A DNA stretch of 64,000 nt, taken from the NCBI RefSeq assembly GCF_014648275.1, contig NZ_BMQU01000011.1, positions 105,499-169,498 of the forward strand. The letters run 5' to 3'. Numbering within the stretch: position 1 is the stretch's first letter; the number at the start of each line of letters is the position of its first letter. Source of the stretch: Pseudomonas laurentiana. GTDB taxonomy: Bacteria > Pseudomonadota > Gammaproteobacteria > Pseudomonadales > Pseudomonadaceae. Below, piece by piece: positions 37,166-45,569 of the stretch. The notes below the pieces were generated by a model. The model saw only the letters and a list, made by a program, of their open reading frames with translations, was not told the origin of the DNA and did not search any database. The position numbers and the translations under genes were made by a program.

Positions 37166-37654
37166 ATGAGTCGCACAGACCTACTGCCGGACGCTGGTCC
37201 GGTCCTGTCTTTGCGTCAGGCGCTTTATCGTGCCGGGCGCGACTTCAAGGGCGGTGTTACCGCTCTTGCCTTTCAAATGGTGATCGACAACGACGCCTTG
37301 CAGAAAAAGCTGAAGCTCGATGAGGAGCGCCGGTGGCTCACCCCAGATGAACTGGAAGAGGTCATTCGCCTGACGGCTGATCCGCGACTGCTGGATGCAC
37401 TTGTGCGCCCGGCTGGTGCTGTGTGGTACCGCCCGGTACCAGTGCCTGCGACCCATGAGGCTCTGAAGGCCGTAGGCAGACTGCTGGAAGAGGCAGGTGA
37501 GTTTGTTGCCAGCATGCACGATGGTGCAGCCGACAAACGATGGGAGCAGCACGAAGTGCTCGACCTTGAGCAGCGCGGTATGGATGTGATTCGCGAGGTG
37601 CTTGGCATCATGGCCGGTGCACGCAAATCGATGGAGGACCGTCTCAATGGCTGA
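37166..37654 (+). CDS. Phage CII-family regulatory protein
   Basis: 162 residues from MSRTDLLP. The segment LSLRQALYRAGRDFKGGVT followed by MVIDNDALQKKLKLDEERRWLTPDELEEVIRLT is characteristic of the PF06892 phage regulatory CII family, common in Pseudomonas phages. It probably tunes the lysis-lysogeny choice. It overlaps the zinc-finger gene by 8 bases. An upstream in-frame ATG at 37091 adds 25 unlikely residues. Confidence 0.8.
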   Translation: MSRTDLLPDAGPVLSLRQALYRAGRDFKGGVTALAFQMVIDNDALQKKLKLDEERRWLTPDELEEVIRLTADPRLLDALVRPAGAVWYRPVPVPATHEALKAVGRLLEEAGEFVASMHDGAADKRWEQHEVLDLEQRGMDVIREVLGIMAGARKSMEDRLNG

Positions 37655-37850
37655 CATCGCTGATCTGGCCAATGAACAGGCCGACTACCACTTGCAGGTC
37701 GCGCTGGGGCGCCACAAGCGCCAGGGCGCCAAGCCAAGTGCAGATTTCTGTGTGGATTGCGATGATTCCATTCCGTTGCGTCGTCAACAGTCTGTGCCTG
37801 GCTGTGAAACCTGCATCAGTTGCCAGGAACTGCGGGAGCGTTGCAGATGA
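37647..37850 (+). CDS. TraR/DksA-type zinc finger protein
   Basis: 67 residues: a short helical N-terminus (IADLANEQADYHLQVALG) and a C4 zinc finger CVDCDDSIPLRR...CETCISC. TraR/DksA-like proteins bind RNA polymerase's secondary channel and alter host transcription. Phage members often lie next to replication genes, as here. It overlaps the primase gene by ATGA. Confidence 0.8.
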   Translation: MADIADLANEQADYHLQVALGRHKRQGAKPSADFCVDCDDSIPLRRQQSVPGCETCISCQELRERCR

Positions 37851-40543
37851 CTGAGCGCAATGGAATGCCTGTATCTGCTTGGGCTCGTCGTTACATTGAA
37901 ACATTCGGTCTTGCGTTGGTACCGATCGAACCAGGCGAGAAGGGACCTAAAGGCAAAGGTTGGAACCAGCCAGGTGGCTACATCACCGATGCTCAGGCCG
38001 CTGAGGCATTCTGGCAAGACAACCCTTCGCATAATCTTGGTGTCGTACTGGGGCCGAGTCGGGTCTGTTCCCTAGACGTCGACGACGTTGAATGGACCCG
38101 CTTTGTATTGCGTGAACAGCTGGGGATGGATCTGGATGCGCTTGCGGAGGCTCACCCTACGGTGGTGGGCAACCCGGCGCGTTTTCGTGTGTTGTTCCGA
38201 GTACCCGACGGCATTGATCTCAACCGTCATTCCTTGAGTTGGCCCAATCAGAGTGATCCCGATGGGTCGATATGGAAAGGGCTGATGGCCCAGGCTAAGG
38301 CCGCGAAGGATGCTGGTGATCTTGAGCGCGAAGCTGTAATGCGGGCAGCTGCGGATCCTTTTAAAAAGTTCACTGTGCTCGAGCTGCGGGCAGGCCTAGT
38401 TCAAGATGTCATGCCGCCCTCAATTCATCCTGGTACCGGTAAGCCTTACACCTGGCGAAACCCGCCAAAGCCAGAGGGGCTGCCGGACTTGCCGTCCGAT
38501 CTGTTGGCGATCTGGCAGGGGTGGGACGAGTTCAAGCGTGGCGCAGAGGCAGTTTGCCCGTGGGTGTCCAGCGCTGCGTCAATGGCGAAGCCCGCAGTTA
38601 CAGAGCCTCACCGCCCAGCCCCTCGCAGCGGTCGTGAGCTGCCCAAAGTGATCGAAGAGTTCAATCGTTCCCACGACATTGAGTCGCTGATCACTGCGCA
38701 TGGCTATACACGCCACGGTGCCAAGTGGTTGTGTCCTCACAGCAGTAGCGGTCTGCCCGGGATCACCATTACCGATGGAAAGCTGTACTCCCATCACAGT
38801 TCAGACCCGCTGGCCAACGGGCATCAAAACGATGCTTTTGATGTGTTTTGCGTGCTCGAGCATGGCGGTGACGTGCAGGCTGCAACCCGCGCTGCTGCTC
38901 GCATTCTCGGGTTGAATGCTCCGGTTCGAGTGCCTGCGCAGCCACCAGTTGGCGAGCTTCCCCGCGCCCCATCTGACGACAGCGAACCCGGCGCGGGCCG
39001 CTCCTCTGGCAATGGGGGCGCGGGGGAGGGTGATGCTCTAGGTATCGAACAATTGCGCCGCCGCTTTGCCTTGGTCGAGGGAACCACTCATGTGTGGGAT
39101 CTGGATAAGGCCAAGGTAATGAAGAAGTCGGGCTTTGAGGCTCTGGTCGGTAAGGCTTTGGCCAAAGAGTGGATCGAGCGGCAGGACAAAAGACTGATTT
39201 CGCCTGATCAGGTACAGGAGTTCGAGCAGGCGCGGCGCATGACCACCAAGAAGGGCGGTGCGCTGCAGATGTCGCCGATCGACAGGTACGTCTATATCGA
39301 CGGTACCAAAGATGTTTGGGACCGAGAAAAGAAGCGCCGTATCGCTGAGGGTGCTGTCAAGATGGCGTTAGGTGATGCCTATGCGCTATGGCTGAACAGT
39401 GCGGAGAGGCGGGTTGTGGATGTCGACCATATCGTCTTCGACCCAACTATGACCAAAGACCCGAACCTCTACATCAATACCTTCGAGGGGCTGCCTCTTG
39501 AACCTGTGAGAGACGACGCAGCCTGTGAGAACTTGCGCTGGCTGATTTCGTTCCTTTGTAACAATGACGAGCGGGCCACCGAGTGGCTGACCAAGTGGCT
39601 TGCATACCCATTGCAGCACTTGGGCGCCAAGATGGACACCGCTGTATTGATGCACTCCATCATGGAGGGCTCCGGTAAGAGCCTGCTGTTCGCTGATGTA
39701 TTTGGTGCCCTTTATGGGCAATACGCCGCGACCGTCGGACAGACGCAGTTGGAAGGCAGTTTTAACGCCTGGCAGAGCCGCAAGCTTTGGGCTGTGTTCG
39801 AGGAAGTTGTCAGCCGCGACCAGCGCTACAACCAAGTCGGCAAGATCAAGCACATGATCACCGGCAAGACGGTGCGGATGGAATCGAAGTTCATCAATGG
39901 CTGGGAAGAGTCCAACCACATGAACGCTGTCTTTCTGAGCAATGAGATCCTGCCTTGGCCGATCAGCGACAGCGACCGGCGCATGCTGGTGATGTGGCCC
40001 ACGGAAACCTTGCCTGTCGAACGACAGAAAGCCATTGGGCATGAGTTGGCGAATGGTGGGGTGGCTGCGTTGTATGGCTGGCTGCTGAGTGTCGACATTG
40101 GCGATTTTAACCAGCGCACGCGGCCACCCAAGACTGAGGCGAGGGAGCGTTTGGTTGCGCTGAGCCGGGCTGCTTGGCAGACCTTTCTGCACCTCTGGCG
40201 GTGTGGTGATCTGGGGCAGGGCCTGTGGGGCAGTTGCACCACTTCGGACTTGTACGCGCTGTTTCTTGAATGGTGTCAGCGCAACAAGGAGCATTCGATG
40301 AGTCAGACGAAGTTCTCTCTGTTCATCAGCTCGGTCGTGGAAAAGACGCGGCCCATTCCCTGGACCGATGGCAACAACAGAAGGTTTGCCGCGTTCTTTT
40401 TCCCTGATGACCCCGAGGCTTCCCTGCCCCCATCACTGACAGCGGCCGACCTGGGCGAGGCGGTCGTTAAGTGGCGCGCCAAGGCAAGACTGGCTGGGTG
40501 GAATGTCGACGGCTGGGACCATGTTAAGGGGCTGGCAGCATGA
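37847..40543 (+). CDS. Phage primase-polymerase / helicase
   Basis: 898 residues. An N-terminal bifunctional primase-polymerase domain (WARRYIETFGLALVPIEPGEKGPKGKGW; VCSLDVDDVEW carries the metal Asp residues) is followed by a central linker rich in Pro/Gly near 370-400 and a C-terminal DUF5906/SF3-like helicase. Walker A is MEGSGKSLL at about 605-613 and a Walker B-like WAVFEEV follows. It should open and prime the phage origin. ATGA overlaps link it to its neighbours on both sides. Confidence 0.88.
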   Translation: MTERNGMPVSAWARRYIETFGLALVPIEPGEKGPKGKGWNQPGGYITDAQAAEAFWQDNPSHNLGVVLGPSRVCSLDVDDVEWTRFVLREQLGMDLDALAEAHPTVVGNPARFRVLFRVPDGIDLNRHSLSWPNQSDPDGSIWKGLMAQAKAAKDAGDLEREAVMRAAADPFKKFTVLELRAGLVQDVMPPSIHPGTGKPYTWRNPPKPEGLPDLPSDLLAIWQGWDEFKRGAEAVCPWVSSAASMAKPAVTEPHRPAPRSGRELPKVIEEFNRSHDIESLITAHGYTRHGAKWLCPHSSSGLPGITITDGKLYSHHSSDPLANGHQNDAFDVFCVLEHGGDVQAATRAAARILGLNAPVRVPAQPPVGELPRAPSDDSEPGAGRSSGNGGAGEGDALGIEQLRRRFALVEGTTHVWDLDKAKVMKKSGFEALVGKALAKEWIERQDKRLISPDQVQEFEQARRMTTKKGGALQMSPIDRYVYIDGTKDVWDREKKRRIAEGAVKMALGDAYALWLNSAERRVVDVDHIVFDPTMTKDPNLYINTFEGLPLEPVRDDAACENLRWLISFLCNNDERATEWLTKWLAYPLQHLGAKMDTAVLMHSIMEGSGKSLLFADVFGALYGQYAATVGQTQLEGSFNAWQSRKLWAVFEEVVSRDQRYNQVGKIKHMITGKTVRMESKFINGWEESNHMNAVFLSNEILPWPISDSDRRMLVMWPTETLPVERQKAIGHELANGGVAALYGWLLSVDIGDFNQRTRPPKTEARERLVALSRAAWQTFLHLWRCGDLGQGLWGSCTTSDLYALFLEWCQRNKEHSMSQTKFSLFISSVVEKTRPIPWTDGNNRRFAAFFFPDDPEASLPPSLTAADLGEAVVKWRAKARLAGWNVDGWDHVKGLAA

Positions 40544-40875
40544 TCACGACTGCATGTGTGGCGGGTGTGTTGGGTTTGTGTTGGGCGGATTATCTATGGT
40601 CAACACAGGCCAAGTCCGCATTTTATGCGGGTTGCCGGGGTGGTGTTGTGGGTGTGTTGGGTTTGTCGTCGCGCACGCGCATGCGCGTTATTTTTGAGCG
40701 TAATAAACAGGTGAAAAATAATCCCCATGCGAGCCAAGAAAAACCCAACAAACCCAACACACTAAACACAGAGCCTCTGAAGCCATTGAAATCACTGGTG
40801 TTCGGTTGTGTTGGGTTTGTGTCGGGTAGTGCTGTTTTGTGTCGGGTACAGGTTTTATGGGGGATTCAGGGATGA
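40540..40875 (+). CDS. Possible small protein overlapping the repeat cluster
   Basis: 111 codons that overlap the primase stop and the next gene's start by ATGA at both ends, which suggests translational coupling. The predicted protein is hydrophobic at the start (TTACVAGVLGLCWADYLW) and low in complexity, because the DNA holds four 14-bp repeats. It may be a real small protein, or merely an open frame bridging the origin. Confidence 0.42.
   Translation: MITTACVAGVLGLCWADYLWSTQAKSAFYAGCRGGVVGVLGLSSRTRMRVIFERNKQVKNNPHASQEKPNKPNTLNTEPLKPLKSLVFGCVGFVSGSAVLCRVQVLWGIQG
40566..40820. other. Iteron cluster, candidate phage replication origin
   Basis: TGTGTTGGGTTTGT occurs four times without mismatch: plus strand at 40566-40579, 40653-40666 and 40807-40820, and inverted at 40748-40761. 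Between the second and third copies lie a 14-bp palindrome ACGCGCATGCGCGT (40675-40688) and a strongly AT-rich run (40688-40732). Repeats around a palindrome and an AT-rich patch, directly after a primase-helicase gene, are the layout of an iteron origin. No experiment or homology is claimed. Confidence 0.65.
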
Positions 40876-41348
40876 TTTACGACATCGAGAGCTTGATGCG
40901 GCATTGGGGCGAGCAGCACGCCCGGCTCGGCCACGAAGCCAGCCTGGGCAGCCAGATGGGCGCGATCATGGACTGGAAGGGCAGCGCGCCGCGTGGCACG
41001 CCAGGTACTCGTCCACTCCTGGGTGGCGGATCGGGAATGGACTACGCAGCAGCCGAGGTTGATGCGGCTGTTGCTGAGTTGGAGCGCCGCGATGAGCGCG
41101 GGCAGAAACTGGCGCACCTGGCCCGACTCCGTTACCGCCATAGCGTGACGGTGCGTGAACAGATGCAAGAAATTGGCCTGGCTGAAGGGGCGGACCGCAC
41201 TTATCGCAATTGGGTTCAGGCGCTACACCAACAGGTCGTGGTGATCCTGATGGCTCGGCAAGGTGTGGTTCGCGGCTATACCGTTCGTCGGAGTGATATG
41301 CGTCAGAGTTGCGCCAAAGTTGCGTCAAAGTCGCGTCGAAGCGAATGA
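40872..41348 (+). CDS. Antiterminator Q-like protein (candidate)
   Basis: 158 residues starting MIYDIESLMRHWG. The C-terminal half has a helix-turn-helix-like LARLRYRHSVTVREQMQEIGLAEGADRTYRNWVQALHQQV, similar to the phage Q/sigma-region-4-like regulators that sit upstream of lysis and packaging genes. Its place between replication genes and a terminator before the holin supports a late-gene antitermination role (inference). Confidence 0.55.
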   Translation: MIYDIESLMRHWGEQHARLGHEASLGSQMGAIMDWKGSAPRGTPGTRPLLGGGSGMDYAAAEVDAAVAELERRDERGQKLAHLARLRYRHSVTVREQMQEIGLAEGADRTYRNWVQALHQQVVVILMARQGVVRGYTVRRSDMRQSCAKVASKSRRSE

Positions 41349-41536
41349 CCGATAACTGCCTCTTTTCGGTTTTTCCGGTAGGGGGTAAAACGTCGCCACG
41401 ATATGCGAATTGCGCTTAGGCGCTCCCCAGGCACTGTGCTGTGCAAACCCGCCCCGAGTTGTCGGAGCATCGAGAACCCTGCCATCTGGCGGGGTTTTCT
41501 TTTTCCGGCGCCGTGCATTCGACCTATGAGGCCCTC
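41349..41536. other. Late-control intergenic region
   Basis: 188 bases between the Q-like gene and the holin gene. It contains a terminator (41475-41504). This is the expected position of the phage late promoter and Q action site. No hexamer pair is clear enough to call. Confidence 0.45.
41475..41504 (+). terminator. Terminator upstream of the holin gene
   Basis: Stem AACCCTGCC/GGCGGGGTT (9 bp with one G-T pair), loop ATCT, then a T-rich tail. It is 33 bases before the holin ATG. A Q-type antiterminator would have to override it. Confidence 0.75.
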
Positions 41537-41884
41537 ATGACCAATGAGCAACAAGCGTTAATCGAAATGCCAATCTGGATGGTCGTCGTGCTGTCCCTGG
41601 TTGGCGGCGTGTCCGGTGAAATGTGGCGGGCTGACAAGGCAGGTGCAAGGGGCTGGGGCTTGGTGCGACGCATCGCGTTGCGGTCAGGTGCCTGCATTGT
41701 CTGCGGCCTGTCGACCATCATGCTCATGTACTCCATGGGCGTGTCGATTTGGGCGGCAGCATCCATTGGTTGCCTGACGGCAATGGCCGGTGCCGATGTC
41801 GCCATCGGGCTTTACGAACGCTGGGCCGCCAAGCGGCTGGGCGTTTGCGATTTGCCTCCATCGAACGGCGGCGCTGGCCAGTGA
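41537..41884 (+). CDS. Phage holin (superfamily III, LydA-like)
   Basis: 115 residues from MTNEQQALIEMPIWM. Three hydrophobic segments at about 10-28 (MPIWMVVVLSLVGGVSGEM), 45-65 and 70-88, then a charged C-terminal tail. This fits phage holin_3_3 proteins that form the inner membrane lesion for lysis. In this phage the endolysin is far away at the end of the tail genes, a layout seen in tailocins. Confidence 0.78.
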   Translation: MTNEQQALIEMPIWMVVVLSLVGGVSGEMWRADKAGARGWGLVRRIALRSGACIVCGLSTIMLMYSMGVSIWAAASIGCLTAMAGADVAIGLYERWAAKRLGVCDLPPSNGGAGQ

Positions 41885-41970
41885 GCCGGCCAGCAACCCG
41901 CCAAGGCCGGGGACCCTGGCGCTTTTTCGGGGGTACGGGGTCGGAAACCCGCGGGACTTTGTTAGCGGCA

Positions 41971-42033
41971 GGTTCACCAGCTTAGTGAACTGCGGTGAAC
42001 TGGTGAACTCCCCGTGTTTATTGGGTGAACTGG
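41971..42033. other. GGTGAACT repeats before the terminase, cos/packaging site candidate
   Basis: GTGAACT occurs at 41985, 41995, 42003 and 42025 (GGTGAACTG at 41994-42002 and 42024-42032, GGTGAACTC at 42002-42010), with an inverted GGTTCACCAG at 41971-41980. They lie within 75 bases before the small terminase ATG. In lambda the terminase-binding R sites sit in the same place, so these may be its recognition sites (inference). Confidence 0.5.
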
Positions 42034-42043
42034 ACTATCCAAC

Positions 42044-42613
42044 ATGACCGTTATCAGCAAATCTGAATTTGCGGCACGGCGCGGCTGGGCGAAATCCTAC
42101 GTTTCCAAACTGGCCAAGCAGGATCGGCTGGTGCTGACGGCTGATGGCAAGGTTGACCTGGAGGCTACCGAAGCCCTGCTGGCTGAATCGACCGATCCCA
42201 GCAAAGCGGCCGTTACGGCTCGGCATGAAGAGGCACGCGTTGATCGTGACGTGCGCAGTCAGTTGCAGCCGATCGCCGAAACACCTGCGGTGCCAGCAAC
42301 CAGCAAGGGCCCGGACTTCCAGAAGGCCCGCGCACACCGCGAGTACTACCTGGCCCAGTTAGCTGAGGCCGAATTTCACAAAGTGCAGGGCAACCTGGTC
42401 GAGCGAGTCGCGGTCGAACAGGCCGCTTACACCGCTGGGCGCACGGTACGCGACCTGATGTTCGGGTTGTCACCGCAATTGGCGCCTGAGTTGGCCGCGA
42501 TGAGCGACCCCTGGCAAATCGAAAAACACCTGACGGGCGCATTCCGCCGCGTCTTTGAGGACGCTGGACGAATGATCACCGCCGACCTTGAACAAGCCAT
42601 GACACAGAGCTGA
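42044..42613 (+). CDS. Terminase small subunit (Nu1-like)
   Basis: Recognises the packaging site and recruits the large subunit. 189 residues. The N-terminal winged helix (VISKSEFAARRGWAKSYVSKLAKQ) resembles lambda Nu1, and a helical C-terminal part follows. It is immediately upstream of the GpA-type large subunit, which supports the role. Confidence 0.82.
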   Translation: MTVISKSEFAARRGWAKSYVSKLAKQDRLVLTADGKVDLEATEALLAESTDPSKAAVTARHEEARVDRDVRSQLQPIAETPAVPATSKGPDFQKARAHREYYLAQLAEAEFHKVQGNLVERVAVEQAAYTAGRTVRDLMFGLSPQLAPELAAMSDPWQIEKHLTGAFRRVFEDAGRMITADLEQAMTQS

Positions 42614-42617
42614 GCCT

Positions 42618-44639
42618 ATGCCCACTGGATACGCAGACGGTGCAGAGGTGTACCGCGATGCGTATTGCCGTGGGCTGCAGCCCGACCCTGAGCTCTGGGT
42701 CGATGAGTGGGCGGACGAGTACATGCGGATCCCGCGTGATACTGGTGCCGCCGAGCCCGGCCAGTACCGCACGGCGCGAACACCTTATGCCCGTGAACCT
42801 ATGCGCTGCTTGTCACCAGCCCACCCGTGCAAGCGGGTGGTGACCATGGTCGCCTCGCAGTTGATGAAAACCCAGATCGCCTTGAACTGGATCGGCGCGC
42901 TGATCCATATGTCGCCGTCGAACATCCTGACGCTGCTGCCCAGCCTGAGCCTGGCCAAGCGGGTGTCGGCGCGGATCGGCAAGACCATCAAGGCCACCCC
43001 AGTGTTGCGGGAACGTGTTGCTTCACCGCGTTCGCGTGACTCGCGCAACACCATGGACACCAAGGAGTTCGAGGGCGGCTCGCTGTATGCCACCACGGCT
43101 GGTTCAGCCGCTAACCTCGCGGAACTCTCGGCGCGCTATGTCTACGGTGACGAGGTGGACCGCTGGGACGTGGACGTCGATGAAGAGGGCGACCCGATCG
43201 AGCTGGCCGAGACCCGGGGCAGTACCTTCGGGCGCAATGCCAAGTTCTACTTCTCCAGCTCGCCAACCATTAAGGGCGCCTCGCGGATCGCCGACCTGTT
43301 CGAGGTCAGCGACCAGCGTTACTACTACGTGCCATGCCCAACTTGTGGGCACATGCAGACTCTGGATTGGGAGCGCCTGTTGTACTCGCCGGACTTTCGT
43401 ACGGTGCATTACCAGTGCGCAGGCCCTGATTGCGACGTGCTGATCGAAGAGCACCACAAGGGTGACATGCTCGCCCGTGGTGAGTGGCGATCGCATGCCG
43501 ACGGCGATGGTGAAACGGTGGGCTTTCACCTCAATGCTTTGTACGCACCGCTGGGCTGGCAGGATTGGGCGTCGCTGGCCAAGCAGTATGAGAAGGCCAA
43601 GAAAGCCCAGGACCGTGGCGACCTTGAACCCATGCAGGTGTTCTACAACACCCGACTGGCCAAGGTCTGGGACAGTGCTCAAGAGCAGACCAAAGCCGAT
43701 GTACTCCAAGCCCGTGCGCTGCAGGAAGACTTCGTGCTGGGTACGCTGGCTGTTGGCGTGTTGTCGCTGACTGCTGCGGTCGACGTCCAGGCCAACCGCT
43801 TGGAGATGATCGTCATTGGTTGGGGCATTGGCATGGAGCGCTGGGTGGTCGATCACCAGGTGATCATGGGCGACCCCTCGGACGAACGCACCTGGTCAGC
43901 GCTGGACGAGAAACTCAAGGAGCGCTATCGCCACCCTTGTGGCGTCAGCCTCGCAATTCTCGCTACGGCGGTCGACTCCGGTGGTCACCACACCCACGAG
44001 GTGTACCAGTTCTGCCGGATTCGTCGTTGGCGCAACATCTTTGCGGTGAAGGGCGCGAGCAAGTCCGGCAAGCCGGTGATTGCCCAGCGCCCGTCGTTGG
44101 TCGACGTGACCTGGAAGGGCCAGACCGAACGCAATGGCGCTGAGCTCTGGATCGTCGGTACCGACACCGCCAAGGACTGGATCTATAACCGCTATGTCGT
44201 CGAGTCGGGACCAGGTGCATTGCACTTTGCCAAGGACCTGCCAGAGGACTTCTTTGCGCAATGCGTGGCTGAGCGGAAAGTTGCCCGGTACGTGAAGGGC
44301 TACAAGCGCATCGAGTGGGTCAAGGGCAAGGCGGATCGCAACGAAGCGCTCGACTTGATGGTGTACAGCCTGGCCATGGCGCATTACCTGGGGCTGCACC
44401 GCTACGGCGAGCACGACTGGGACCGGCTCCGGCAGGCACTGGCGCAGGCCAGCCTGTTCGATGACGTGGTCCAGGCCAAGCCAGTGGCTGCGGAGCGTGT
44501 CCCGGACGACGAGCCTGCTGCACCACAGCCCGCTCCAAGTCCGCCACCGGTGGCGGCCGCGGCTAGCCCGCCACCACGTCAAACATCGCAACCCATGCAA
44601 CGCCGCGCTTCAACCAGCGGCTATCTGAAGAGACGTTGA
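42618..44639 (+). CDS. Terminase large subunit (lambda GpA family)
   Basis: Packaging ATPase and nuclease, 673 residues. The ATPase domain holds a Walker A-like ASQLMKTQ at about 78-85 and Walker B VYGDEVDRW. A zinc-ribbon-like CPTCGH...CAGPDC follows. The nuclease half carries LTAAVDVQANRLE with an active-site Asp, and the C-terminal tail is Pro/Ala-rich. The GpA type predicts cohesive-end packaging. The start ATG is 5 bases after the small subunit stop. Confidence 0.93.
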   Translation: MPTGYADGAEVYRDAYCRGLQPDPELWVDEWADEYMRIPRDTGAAEPGQYRTARTPYAREPMRCLSPAHPCKRVVTMVASQLMKTQIALNWIGALIHMSPSNILTLLPSLSLAKRVSARIGKTIKATPVLRERVASPRSRDSRNTMDTKEFEGGSLYATTAGSAANLAELSARYVYGDEVDRWDVDVDEEGDPIELAETRGSTFGRNAKFYFSSSPTIKGASRIADLFEVSDQRYYYVPCPTCGHMQTLDWERLLYSPDFRTVHYQCAGPDCDVLIEEHHKGDMLARGEWRSHADGDGETVGFHLNALYAPLGWQDWASLAKQYEKAKKAQDRGDLEPMQVFYNTRLAKVWDSAQEQTKADVLQARALQEDFVLGTLAVGVLSLTAAVDVQANRLEMIVIGWGIGMERWVVDHQVIMGDPSDERTWSALDEKLKERYRHPCGVSLAILATAVDSGGHHTHEVYQFCRIRRWRNIFAVKGASKSGKPVIAQRPSLVDVTWKGQTERNGAELWIVGTDTAKDWIYNRYVVESGPGALHFAKDLPEDFFAQCVAERKVARYVKGYKRIEWVKGKADRNEALDLMVYSLAMAHYLGLHRYGEHDWDRLRQALAQASLFDDVVQAKPVAAERVPDDEPAAPQPAPSPPPVAAAASPPPRQTSQPMQRRASTSGYLKRR

Positions 44640-44640
44640 G

Positions 44641-45081
44641 TCAGGAACTCAGCCCCAACACTGGGCTGATGATTCGTGCACCAATCCCCAGGGCTTGGCC
44701 GACCAGCCCTCTGAGCGCTTCGCGACCCTCTTCTTTGGCGGTGTTCGCTAGTTGCTCACCGATTGAAGTCTTCGAACTGACACTGTCTGGAACCGCCTTG
44801 AGCACCTCAAGGCCTTTGGCAGTTAGGACCGCATCCTCAATTCGGAGATAGGGGTATGGCTTGCCTTTCAAATAGCCCGCCTCAATGAGCCAAACCGCAG
44901 TTGCGATAAAAAACTCAGCCTCTGGGGTAGACACTTCCATTCCGTGTTGCTCGCTGAACCGCATAGCGTCATCAACGAAATCCTCCGCCATCAGGTACTG
45001 GGGGATAGGAAAACTTTGGTACAGCGCGGCGAAAATTTTGCCGGTGATGTCATCGAACTTCTCGATATTGGAGACAGCCAT
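44641..45081 (-). CDS. Opposite-strand moron of unknown function
   Basis: 146 residues from the ATG at 45079-45081. The body is helical (NIEKFDDITGKIFAALYQ; AEFFIATAVWLIEAGYLKG) and ends with VLTAKGLEVL, a pattern of winged-helix proteins. A Gly/Ala-rich amphipathic tail (GQALGIGARIISPVLGLSS) may contact membranes. It reads against the late operon and stops 2 bases after the terminase stop. Its ATG overlaps that of the next rightward gene as CATG. GGAG lies 9 bases upstream of its start. Confidence 0.65.
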   Translation of the reverse strand: MAVSNIEKFDDITGKIFAALYQSFPIPQYLMAEDFVDDAMRFSEQHGMEVSTPEAEFFIATAVWLIEAGYLKGKPYPYLRIEDAVLTAKGLEVLKAVPDSVSSKTSIGEQLANTAKEEGREALRGLVGQALGIGARIISPVLGLSS

Positions 45082-45322
45082 GTCACAAAACTCCGAGTCA
45101 AAAATGGAAAAGATCAAAGCCGCTGCCGAACTGCAGGGTGAACTGCGGCGTGTGATTGCGGACCAGCTTACTGGAAGGATGGACTGGGTCCGGGCACGCA
45201 CTTATTGGGGCTTGCGGCTACCTGCTACGTCAACGGACGAGCTTGCAGAAGCACTGGCCCACGTCCTGGCAGGCGGTAGTTTCCGTCAAGAAATCAATTC
45301 ACGGAACCAGAATTTCCTCTGA
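45080..45322 (+). CDS. Small protein divergent from the moron
   Basis: 80 residues (MSQNSESKMEKIKAAAELQGELRR...). Helical, with no known domain. Its ATG (45080-45082) overlaps the opposite-strand ATG. GGAG 8 bases upstream supports it. It lies between the terminase and gpW genes, so it may be part of the late operon or of a moron cassette with the gene on the other strand. Confidence 0.55.
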   Translation: MSQNSESKMEKIKAAAELQGELRRVIADQLTGRMDWVRARTYWGLRLPATSTDELAEALAHVLAGGSFRQEINSRNQNFL

Positions 45323-45362
45323 CTTCGCGTCGCGTGCAGGACAATTTTGTGAGAGATATTCC

Positions 45363-45569
45363 ATGGCCTACACCCAGAAGCACCTCGACGCCGTCGAGGC
45401 GGCGATCGCACGCGGTGAAAAAACCGTGCGCTACGCCGATCGTACCGTGGAGTACCGCTCGGTTGACGAGTTGCTCCAGGCCCGCGACGTCATTCGTACC
45501 AGCCTGTCCAATGCCGCTGGGCCACGCCCCCGCGTGGTTCGGCTCTATCACGGAGGCAAGGGCTTGTGA
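45363..45569 (+). CDS. Head-tail joining protein gpW
   Basis: 68 residues from MAYTQKHLDAVEAAIARGEK. The pattern TVRYADRTVEYRSVDELLQARDVI matches lambda gpW, which plugs the portal and makes the tail-binding site. It overlaps the portal gene by GTGA, and its order terminase-W-portal is exactly that of lambda. Confidence 0.85.
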   Translation: MAYTQKHLDAVEAAIARGEKTVRYADRTVEYRSVDELLQARDVIRTSLSNAAGPRPRVVRLYHGGKGL

